Assembly: GCA_001787475.1 (NCBI GenBank)
Contig: MFXB01000054.1
Coordinates: forward strand, 1 to 7,937
DNA length: 7,937 bases
Source: Candidatus Peregrinibacteria bacterium RIFCSPLOWO2_01_FULL_48_20
GTDB lineage: Bacteria; Patescibacteriota; Gracilibacteria; UBA1369; 2-02-FULL-48-14
Reading direction: 5' to 3'
Both the position numbers and the translations under genes were made by a program. Below, one piece after another: positions 1 through 4,954 of this stretch (position 1 is its first letter; each line of letters begins with the position of its first letter). The notes under the pieces were generated by a model. The model did not search any database and was not told the origin of the DNA. It saw nothing but the letters and a program-made list of their open reading frames with translations.

Positions 1-3
1 TAA

Positions 4-31
4 GCAAACGTAAAATTCCCCTTGCGTTTGT
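4..31 (+). other. Stem-loop at the left edge, upstream of infA
   Basis: Bases 5-10 (CAAACG) are the reverse complement of 25-30 (CGTTTG). In RNA the stem extends with a G-U pair at each end of this core and two further A-U pairs, closing an 8-base loop at 14-21. No run of T follows, so it does not look like a rho-independent terminator. It may be the 3' end of an upstream transcript or part of the infA leader. The window starts with TAA, which could be the stop codon of an upstream gene, but this cannot be tested here. Confidence 0.35.
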
Positions 32-36
32 CTACT

Positions 37-65
37 TTGACGTGTAGAATCCCTCTGCTTTTACC
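37..65 (+). promoter_or_regulatory. Weak candidate promoter for the infA operon
   Basis: TTGACG at 37-42 matches five of six bases of the sigma-70 -35 consensus. The hexamer 17 bases further on, 60-65 (TTTACC), is a poor -10. Alternatives closer to infA, GATACT at 85-90 and TCTAAT at 93-98, have better -10 sequences but no good -35 partner. A promoter somewhere in 1-109 is plausible, because this is the only non-coding stretch ahead of the operon. Its exact position is not settled by the sequence. Confidence 0.22.
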
Positions 66-68
66 TTC

Positions 69-95
69 AGATCAGGTCAAAAGTGATACTGATCT
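69..95 (+). repeat. Inverted repeat in the infA leader
   Basis: AGATCAG at 69-75 is a perfect reverse complement of CTGATCT at 89-95, separated by 13 bases, and ends 14 bases before the infA start codon. It could be an RNA hairpin in the leader or an operator for a dimeric regulator. The 7-base arms are short enough to occur by chance, so only the repeat itself is certain. Confidence 0.4.
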
Positions 96-109
96 AATCA
101 TAAAAAAGC

Positions 110-445
110 ATGACAAAACAAGTCATCCAAGTTAAAGGAATTGTCGCTGAGTGTCTACCTAACGCGACGTTCCGAGTTAAACTGGATGACCCTGCCTACC
201 CAACGGACCACGAAGTGCTTTGCCACCTTTCAGGAAAGATGCGGATCAATTACATCCGAATCATACCGGGAGATGCGGTCACCGTTGAGCTGACGCCCTA
301 CGACTTATACAAGGGGCGCATTATTTTCCGCCATAAAAAGGGACAAGCTCTGCCTGAACATCTTGCGACTTCTGTCCCCGATGCTCCAACTGCACCGTTA
401 GACGCAGCTGAGCCTGCCCCCACTGAAACCCCAACCCAACAATGA
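110..445 (+). CDS. infA: Translation initiation factor IF-1 with C-terminal tail
   Basis: IF-1 binds the A site of the 30S subunit during initiation and helps IF-2 and IF-3 place the initiator tRNA. The 111-residue product has the S1-like OB fold over about residues 5-76. Diagnostic segments are LPNATFRV (16-23), SGKMRINYIRI (41-51) and the VELTPYDLYKGRI stretch (59-71). Typical IF-1 has about 72 residues. The excess is about 5 residues inserted in the loop at 26-34 and a Pro/Ala/Thr-rich, probably disordered tail from about 78 to 111. The ATG fits the family N-terminus, and no Shine-Dalgarno motif precedes it (only an A-rich stretch). The TGA stop overlaps the rpmJ ATG by four bases, suggesting coupled translation. 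It is the first gene of the ribosomal operon visible here. Confidence 0.96.
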   Translation: MTKQVIQVKGIVAECLPNATFRVKLDDPAYPTDHEVLCHLSGKMRINYIRIIPGDAVTVELTPYDLYKGRIIFRHKKGQALPEHLATSVPDAPTAPLDAAEPAPTETPTQQ

Positions 446-555
446 AAGTTCGATCCTCTGTAAAAGTCATCTGTGACAAGTGTCGAAAAATCCGCCGCAA
501 GGGGGTGGTACGCGTCATTTGTGAGAATCCGAAACACAAGCAACGTCAGGGTTAG
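442..555 (+). CDS. rpmJ: Large subunit ribosomal protein bL36
   Basis: bL36 is a tiny zinc-ribbon protein of the 50S subunit that binds 23S rRNA and stabilises its fold. The 37-residue product has the standard family length and matches end to end, from MKVRSSVK to the C-terminal ENPKHKQRQG. The zinc ligands C11, C14, C27 and H32 are all present, so this is the zinc-binding form. Its ATG overlaps the infA stop codon (ATGA at 442-445), and it ends with TAG 21 bases before rpsM. The infA-rpmJ-rpsM order is common in bacteria. There is no Shine-Dalgarno motif; the ATG is preceded by a C/A-rich stretch that codes for the IF-1 tail. Confidence 0.97.
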   Translation: MKVRSSVKVICDKCRKIRRKGVVRVICENPKHKQRQG

Positions 556-576
556 CACTTAATTTCTTTTCTTATT

Positions 577-957
577 ATGGTTCGTCTCTGTGGAGTTCAA
601 CTGCCGATGGAAAAACGTGCTGAAGTAGGTCTTACCTACATTCATGGAATCGGACGCAGCTTGTCTCGAAGTATTTTGAACGAACTCAACATCAGCCTGG
701 AGAAAAAAGTGAAAGATCTTTCGGAAGAAGATTTGGCCAAACTCCGTGATGCTCTTACCAAAATCCGAACGGAAGGAGATTTGCGAAGAAAAATCCAAAT
801 GGATGTGAAGCGTCTTCAGGACATCGGTTCCTACAAAGGATACCGCCACAAGAAACGTCTTCCCGTCCGTGGACAACGCACCAAAACCAACGCTCGCACC
901 AAACGTGGACGACGCGTGACGATGGGAAGCGGGCGTAAGGCCGACACCAAGACTTAA
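577..957 (+). CDS. rpsM: Small subunit ribosomal protein uS13
   Basis: uS13 sits in the 30S head, contacts the 50S subunit through intersubunit bridges and touches P-site tRNA with its basic C-terminus. The 126-residue product, near the usual 115-125, shows the helix-two-turn-helix region with YIHGIG (21-26), EGDLRRKI (66-73) and the near-invariant LPVRGQRTKTNART segment (95-108), followed by a basic tail. The start matches the family N-terminus (MVRLCGVQLP against MARIAGI.IP in E. coli). It lies 21 bases after rpmJ and 10 bases before rpsK. The bases before the ATG are T- and A-rich without a Shine-Dalgarno motif. The short gap leaves no space for the E. coli alpha-operon pseudoknot that S4 uses to repress translation. 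Confidence 0.97.
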   Translation: MVRLCGVQLPMEKRAEVGLTYIHGIGRSLSRSILNELNISLEKKVKDLSEEDLAKLRDALTKIRTEGDLRRKIQMDVKRLQDIGSYKGYRHKKRLPVRGQRTKTNARTKRGRRVTMGSGRKADTKT

Positions 958-967
958 CTCACCGACT

Positions 968-1441
968 ATGTCAGACGACGACGTAAAAACTCAAGAATCC
1001 GCAACCGAAGCAGCCGCTCCAGATGCTGCTGCTGTGGAACTCTCGACGGAGTCGAGCGAAGCTAAAAAAGCCGTGCGCCGAAGCAAAAAAAAGACGGTGG
1101 CGACCGGAATTATTTATGTGAACGCCGGTTTCAACAACACCATTATTACAATCACGGATCCCGAAGGACAAGTACTCGCTTGGGCCACTTCCGGATCATG
1201 CGGATTCAAAGGTTCCAAGAAAGCAACGCCTTTCGCCGCCCAAATGGCTGCTGAAAACGCTGCCGAGAAAGCCAAGGTTTACGGATTCGAAAAAGGCGAC
1301 ATTGTGGTAAAAGGTGTGGGTCACGGTCGCGAACAAGCGCTCCGTGGACTCATTGCCCAAGGTATCACCATCCTCAGCATTACTGATAAGACTCCCGTTC
1401 CCCACAACGGATGCAGACAGCCTCGAACCAGACGAGTCTAA
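968..1441 (+). CDS. rpsK: Small subunit ribosomal protein uS11 with acidic N-terminal extension
   Basis: uS11 lies in the 30S platform, near the mRNA exit channel with bS21 and uS7. The 157-residue product is about 28 longer than E. coli uS11 (129). The extra part is an Asp/Glu/Ala/Ser-rich N-terminal stretch (1-33), followed by the usual basic patch (KK and RRSKKK, 33-42) and the core from about residue 48. Core motifs include AGFNNTIITITD (53-64), CGFKGSKKATPFAAQ (78-92) and PHNGCRQP (145-152). PHNG holds the Asn-Gly pair known in E. coli to form isoaspartate. Two usually conserved prolines of the GPGPGRE loop are V117 and H119 here, and CRPP reads CRQP. An internal start inside the extension is possible, but no Met codon lies between codon 1 and the core. 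It ends with TAATAA. Confidence 0.95.
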   Translation: MSDDDVKTQESATEAAAPDAAAVELSTESSEAKKAVRRSKKKTVATGIIYVNAGFNNTIITITDPEGQVLAWATSGSCGFKGSKKATPFAAQMAAENAAEKAKVYGFEKGDIVVKGVGHGREQALRGLIAQGITILSITDKTPVPHNGCRQPRTRRV

Positions 1442-1463
1442 TAACTAACTTTTTACTCTCACA

Positions 1464-2078
1464 ATGTCACGTTACACAGGACCCAAAGGACGATTAGTCA
1501 GACGATTCGGAGTTGATATCTTCGGAACGGCAAAGATGACCAAACTGCTGGAAAAAAGGCCCAACGCTCCGGGAATGCACGGTGCCAGCCGAACGGGAAA
1601 AGCTTCCGAATATAAGAAGCAGCTTTTGGAAAAGCAAAAGCTACGCCTTATGTACGGGCTCACGGAGAGACAACTCCGCAACTACTACTTGAAAGCCGCT
1701 TCCCAAAAAGGAGCCACCGGTACGGAAATGCTCAAAATGATTGAACGCCGTCTTGATAACGCGGTTTACCGCAGCGGATTCGCCAAGACTCGTTTCCAAG
1801 CTCGCCAAATGGTGAACCACGGACATTTTACCCTCAATGGGAAACGTGTTACGATTCCTTCGATCCAAGTTCGAGAAGGCGACGCCATCGAAGTAAGAAG
1901 CCGTCTCAAGGAGAGCCCTCTTTACACACTGGTAAAAGAAGACAAGGCTTTTGACCACGCCCGCTGGCTCAAAGCCGATCAAAAGATGCTCAAAACCGAA
2001 GTATCTGCATTGCCCGAGGACAAGGATCTCGATCAACTCATTGAAACTCAGCTTATTGTTGAGTACTACTCCAAATAA
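1464..2078 (+). CDS. rpsD: Small subunit ribosomal protein uS4
   Basis: uS4 is a primary 16S rRNA-binding protein that starts assembly of the 30S body and, with uS3 and uS5, lines the mRNA entry channel. The 204-residue product has the usual length. The N-terminal domain (1-93) lacks the four zinc-binding cysteines, so this is the zinc-free form. The S4 RNA-binding domain follows at about 94-155, with ERRLDNAVYRSGFA (94-107), ARQMVNHGHF (113-122) and the NGKRVTIPS hairpin (125-133). The C-terminus QLIVEYYSK is a family hallmark. It stands between rpsK and rpoA, as in E. coli; in many Firmicutes rpsD is elsewhere. In E. coli this protein represses its own operon; no equivalent leader structure is visible here. 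The ATG follows a T-rich spacer without a Shine-Dalgarno motif. Confidence 0.97.
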   Translation: MSRYTGPKGRLVRRFGVDIFGTAKMTKLLEKRPNAPGMHGASRTGKASEYKKQLLEKQKLRLMYGLTERQLRNYYLKAASQKGATGTEMLKMIERRLDNAVYRSGFAKTRFQARQMVNHGHFTLNGKRVTIPSIQVREGDAIEVRSRLKESPLYTLVKEDKAFDHARWLKADQKMLKTEVSALPEDKDLDQLIETQLIVEYYSK

Positions 2079-2096
2079 TTCCTAACCGTCGCCGAT

Positions 2097-3077
2097 ATGC
2101 ATATTATCCAAGAAGAAATCGGTCTTCCCAAAATGTCTGAGCACAAATTGGAAGACTTCCACTCGACGTTCACCTTGAGTCCTCTGCCTCAGGGGTATGG
2201 AACGACGCTCGGAAACGGTCTTCGCCGTACGATGCTTTCTTCTCTTCCAGGAGCTGCAGTGACCGGAATCAAAATTAAAGGAATGACTCACGAATACACA
2301 GTTCTGAAAGGAGTGAAAGACAGCATTCTCGACATCATGCTCAACCTCAAGCAATTGGCGGTGAGTATGGACGGAAGCGAAACTCGAATGGTGAGCGTGA
2401 AAGTGAAGAAGCCGGGTGTGGTAACCGCCGGAGACATCGATTTGCCTTCCGGAGTCACCATTCACAATTCGGATCTTTACCTCACCACTTTGGACAAAGG
2501 TGGCTCTTTGGATATGGAACTTCGCCTTGAAAAAGGAGTGGGTTACAGACCCGCTTTGATTGGTGAAAGCCGAGGCGGGGATGCTGAAATGATTGAAATC
2601 GATGCCGTTTTCTCCCCTCTTCGTCGCATCCACTACACGGTGGAAGCCACCCGCATCGGACAACGAACCGATCTCGACAAATTACTTCTGGAAGTGAAGA
2701 CCAACGGATCCATCACCCCAGAAGATGCAGTAAAATTTGCCGGAAGCGTTTTGGAATCGTACTTCAACATTTTCAACCGCAACCAAGAACCTGTGGAACC
2801 TGAATTTATGAGTGATTTCGAAAAGATCGCCGCCAAAGCGAAAGCAGAAGAAGAAAGCAGCAAACCTTCTCAACAATCCTACACTCCCATCGAAATTTTG
2901 GGACTCTCTCCCCGAACGCTCAACGCGCTCATCAATGGAGGAATCGGTTCGATTGAAGAGCTCACGAAATGCTCCGAAGCTAAACTGGCCAACCTTCGCG
3001 GGTTCGGAAAGAAAGCGCTTACGGAAGTTGCCGACGCTCTTGAAAAGCGTGGATTTGCCCTTTCCCAAGAGGATTAG
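2097..3077 (+). CDS. rpoA: DNA-directed RNA polymerase subunit alpha
   Basis: The alpha dimer nucleates RNA polymerase assembly, and its C-terminal domain contacts UP elements and activators. The 326-residue product has the usual length. Alpha-NTD (about 1-236) shows GYGTTLGNGLRR (33-44), SSLPGAAVTG (48-57) and the HEYTVLKGV segment (65-73). A charged, Lys/Glu/Ser-rich linker (about 237-264) joins it to alpha-CTD (265-326), which keeps R273 and N276, aligned with the E. coli DNA-contact residues R265 and N268, and G304-K305-K306 for G296-K297-K298; the S299 position is Ala. I chose the ATG at 2097 because its 12 extra residues align with the usual N-terminal strand. Met13 (2133) is the alternative and would shorten it. 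It lies 18 bases after rpsD and is followed by a 79-base spacer, the longest inside the operon. Confidence 0.97.
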   Translation: MHIIQEEIGLPKMSEHKLEDFHSTFTLSPLPQGYGTTLGNGLRRTMLSSLPGAAVTGIKIKGMTHEYTVLKGVKDSILDIMLNLKQLAVSMDGSETRMVSVKVKKPGVVTAGDIDLPSGVTIHNSDLYLTTLDKGGSLDMELRLEKGVGYRPALIGESRGGDAEMIEIDAVFSPLRRIHYTVEATRIGQRTDLDKLLLEVKTNGSITPEDAVKFAGSVLESYFNIFNRNQEPVEPEFMSDFEKIAAKAKAEEESSKPSQQSYTPIEILGLSPRTLNALINGGIGSIEELTKCSEAKLANLRGFGKKALTEVADALEKRGFALSQED

Positions 3078-3102
3078 CACGCTGAAGTGAAACGAAAGCG
3101 CT

Positions 3103-3130
3103 TTTAAAAAGCGGCGCAGCCGTCTATACT
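3103..3130 (+). promoter_or_regulatory. Candidate internal promoter before rplQ
   Basis: TATACT at 3125-3130 matches five of six bases of a sigma-70 -10 box. TTTAAA at 3103-3108, 16 bases upstream, matches four of six -35 bases. The -35 lies inside a near-palindrome, CGCTTTT-A-AAAAGCG (3100-3114). The spacer between rpoA and rplQ (79 bases) is much longer than other gaps in the operon, which leaves room for such a site. It would give rplQ-rplM-rpsI separate transcription with a start near 3137. The evidence is sequence match only. Confidence 0.35.
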
Positions 3131-3156
3131 AAGTCACCCACTCAGATTATCAATCT

Positions 3157-3513
3157 ATGAGACACCAACGAAAAAACAACAAAATGAACATGCAGCGCGA
3201 TCACGCCGCTCTGCTGCTTCGCAACATGGCAACCTCGGTCATTCTTTACGAAAAAGTGAAGACCACCGCGGGTCGTGCAAAGCGAGTCCGTCCTATCGTT
3301 GAAGACTTGATTACGAAGGCAAAAACCAAGGATACGCGCAACGCAATTCGTCAAATCGGCCAAGTGGTAATGGACCCCAATGCTTCCAAAAAACTTCTCG
3401 AAGTTTTGAAGGAACGCTACAAGAGCCGAACCGGTGGTTACACTCGCATTGTAAAACTCGGTTTCCGCAGCGGAGATGCCGCTGAAGTGGTTTCTATTCA
3501 ATTAGTCGAATAA
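3157..3513 (+). CDS. rplQ: Large subunit ribosomal protein bL17
   Basis: bL17 binds 23S rRNA near the peptide exit tunnel on the solvent side of the 50S subunit. The 118-residue product has family length and architecture: the N-terminus MRHQRKNNKMN, the LLRNMATSV helix (20-28), KTTAGRAKRVRP (35-46), and the conserved SRTGGYTRIVKLGFRSGD (90-107), ending QLVE. The usual MRHRKSGRKL opening is somewhat divergent here. It follows rpoA after 79 bases, in the classic alpha-operon position, and its TAA is only 2 bases from the rplM ATG, so the two are surely co-translated. No Shine-Dalgarno motif precedes the start. Confidence 0.96.
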   Translation: MRHQRKNNKMNMQRDHAALLLRNMATSVILYEKVKTTAGRAKRVRPIVEDLITKAKTKDTRNAIRQIGQVVMDPNASKKLLEVLKERYKSRTGGYTRIVKLGFRSGDAAEVVSIQLVE

Positions 3514-3515
3514 TT

Positions 3516-3965
3516 ATGAAACTCATTCAAAAAACAACTCATCCCCACCTGGCGGATACCAAAAAAGAAGAAAAATGGTACCTGATAGATGCCGAAGGCA
3601 AGGTGCTCGGACAAATTGCAACGCGTTTGGCCACGGTGCTTCGTGGAAAGCATAAGCCCAACTGGCATCCTTCCGTGAACTCGGGAGACCATGTCGTAGT
3701 GATCAACGCCGAGAAAGTGGTTTTGACCGGAGCAAAAGAGTTGAAAAAAGAATACATCCATCACACCGGATTTCCGGGAGCGGTTCGTCGAAAGACTCCT
3801 GAAAAAATGCGTGCCGAACACCCCGAACGGATGATTGAAATGGCCGTCTCCGGAATGGTTCCTCACAATCGTCTTCGCAAGTTCGTTTTGGCTAAACTGC
3901 ACGTTTACGCCGGGGAAGCGCACCCTCACGGATCTCAAACTCTTAGTCCCCTCTCCTTAAAATAA
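3516..3965 (+). CDS. rplM: Large subunit ribosomal protein uL13
   Basis: uL13 is an early-assembly 50S protein that binds domain II of 23S rRNA. The 149-residue product (usual 140-150) shows KWYLIDAEGKVLGQIAT (20-36), LRGKHKPNWHP (42-52), INAEKVVLTG (63-72), HHTGFPGAV (82-90), HPERMIEMAVSGMVP (102-116) and VYAGEAHPHGSQ (130-141). The N-terminus is about six residues longer than in E. coli and is polar; no downstream Met lies before the conserved Trp21, so the start is well fixed. It pairs with rpsI in the nearly universal rplM-rpsI order, 5 bases apart. Placing this pair directly after rplQ joins two units that are separate in E. coli. Confidence 0.97.
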   Translation: MKLIQKTTHPHLADTKKEEKWYLIDAEGKVLGQIATRLATVLRGKHKPNWHPSVNSGDHVVVINAEKVVLTGAKELKKEYIHHTGFPGAVRRKTPEKMRAEHPERMIEMAVSGMVPHNRLRKFVLAKLHVYAGEAHPHGSQTLSPLSLK

Positions 3966-3970
3966 TACTT

Positions 3971-4381
3971 ATGACCGATGCAATGACTTTTAGCGGAACT
4001 TACTTCTACGCCAATGGAAAGCGTAAGAGAGCCACGGCTCGTGTACGTCTTTACAAAGGAACGGGACGTATTGTTGTAAACGGAAAAGACGCTAAAGAGT
4101 ACTTCAGCACCGATGAAATGGTGAACGTCTTCATGGCTCCTCTCATCCTCACAAAAAACGAAGGGCAGTTTGATATCTCCGCCAAAGTGGGAGGAGGTGG
4201 AATCCAAGGCCAGGCCGATGCGCTCCGTCATGGAATTTCCAAAGCTCTTCTCGAAGTGGATGCCGGGCTCCGCGCTACTTTAAAACCGGAAGGCTACCTC
4301 ACCCGCGACAGCCGCATTAAAGAACGCAAAAAGTTCGGCTTGCACAAAGCCCGCCGTGCTCCTCAATTCAGCAAGCGTTAG
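3971..4381 (+). CDS. rpsI: Small subunit ribosomal protein uS9
   Basis: uS9 sits in the 30S head, and its long basic C-terminal tail reaches the P site, where the last Arg contacts the anticodon stem of P-site tRNA. The 136-residue product (usual about 130) has GKRKRATARVRLYKGTG (16-32), VNGKDAKEYF (36-45), VGGGGIQGQADALRHGISKAL (73-93) and the tail RAPQFSKR ending in the critical Arg136. An alternative start is Met5 (3983), which would remove four residues; both are compatible with the family. It is the last ribosomal gene of the block. Its TAG overlaps the stop codon of the minus-strand gene by four bases, so there is no room for a dedicated terminator between them. Confidence 0.97.
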   Translation: MTDAMTFSGTYFYANGKRKRATARVRLYKGTGRIVVNGKDAKEYFSTDEMVNVFMAPLILTKNEGQFDISAKVGGGGIQGQADALRHGISKALLEVDAGLRATLKPEGYLTRDSRIKERKKFGLHKARRAPQFSKR

Positions 4382-4836
4382 TCTTGCTGCTTGGGGCTAC
4401 CGTAAGGATAATACAAAGTACTTCGAACAATCCTGGGCTCTTGATCCGGCGTTATTTCAAATTCCACCGCCAAATCCGCATATTCCTCCCCATCTCCATC
4501 GGAATCAGGATAGTTTAAACGAATAAGAGCACGAGGAGCCTCGTCCTCATCACGAGCAACCTGATCAAGAAAAGCACCCGCCAAAAAAAGATCCCCAACA
4601 TTGTAGGGACTTCTACTGGATCCTCTCTCATAAAGAGTGGCTGCCACCTCCCTTCTAATCGCTGAAGCAATTCCCAGCCCCGCAATCTGCCAAATGCCAT
4701 CTCTAAACAAGAAAACCCCGGTTTCGAGACTTCTTACAATTTTACCAAGGTTCACATGAACTGGATCAAAATCAGGTCCACCGGAATCCGCGAACCTATG
4801 AGGGATTAAGTGATTTTTAGAAATCTGTACAACCAT
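4378..4836 (-). CDS. Hypothetical protein of 152 residues with an acidic DxDxDG motif
   Basis: I do not recognise this protein. It is an open frame of 152 codons on the minus strand in a region with no competing gene, with ATG at 4834-4836 and TAA at 4378-4380. The product is soluble-looking and acidic, with no signal peptide and no clear membrane segment. A moderately hydrophobic stretch occupies about 48-60 (IWQIAGLGIASAI). Residues 111-122 contain D111, D113, D115 and G116, like the first half of an EF-hand or dockerin calcium loop, but position 12 is Leu, not Glu, so binding is uncertain. A Tyr/Pro-rich end (LYYPYGSP, 141-148) follows. It converges on rpsI with a 4-base overlap and diverges from trmD. 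No Shine-Dalgarno motif precedes the start. That it is a real gene is inferred from length and lack of alternatives. Confidence 0.6.
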   Translation of the reverse strand: MVVQISKNHLIPHRFADSGGPDFDPVHVNLGKIVRSLETGVFLFRDGIWQIAGLGIASAIRREVAATLYERGSSRSPYNVGDLFLAGAFLDQVARDEDEAPRALIRLNYPDSDGDGEEYADLAVEFEITPDQEPRIVRSTLYYPYGSPKQQD

Positions 4837-4870
4837 GAAAAATAGAAAATAAGAGGATATTCTGCCTCAA
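4837..4870 (-). promoter_or_regulatory. Weak candidate promoter for the minus-strand gene
   Basis: On the minus strand TTGAGG (4870 to 4865) resembles a -35 box. TCTATT (4846 to 4841), 18 bases on, matches four of six bases of a -10 box. The A/T-rich bases directly before the ATG would then form a nearly absent leader. The spacer to trmD must hold a minus-strand promoter if the gene is expressed, but this particular site is a weak match. Confidence 0.2.
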
Positions 4871-4904
4871 ACCGCGAAGAAAAGCCAGTGTACGACGGAA
4901 AAGA

Positions 4905-4933
4905 TTGGTTGAGGAGGAATTATACAGTAAAAT
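4905..4933 (+). promoter_or_regulatory. Candidate promoter for trmD and the ATPase
   Basis: TAAAAT at 4928-4933 matches five of six bases of the -10 consensus. TTGGTT at 4905-4910 gives the TTG of a -35 at the ideal 17-base spacing. Transcription would start near 4940, about 15 bases before the trmD ATG, giving a very short leader. This would place the GGAGG at 4913-4917 upstream of the start site, outside the mRNA. The trmD unit is cut off from the ribosomal operon by the minus-strand gene, so some promoter is needed here. Confidence 0.4.
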
Positions 4934-4954
4934 GGAAGCTAAGATTAGTTTCTC

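Noticed and set aside
4..40. Rho-independent terminator of an upstream gene
   Set aside because: The stem at 4-31 is A/T-rich and has no run of T after it.
443..445. UGA read as glycine (code 25 of Gracilibacteria/Absconditabacteria)
   Set aside because: No conserved gene has an internal TGA, and reading through the trmD or infA TGA adds nothing family-like.
556..576. E. coli-like S4-binding pseudoknot leader before rpsM
   Set aside because: Only 21 non-coding bases separate rpmJ and rpsM, and no matching pairing is visible, so this control cannot be claimed.
2082..2663. Minus-strand open frame of 193 codons antisense to rpoA
   Set aside because: The opposite strand encodes unmistakable RNA polymerase alpha; the reverse frame is a codon-usage artefact.
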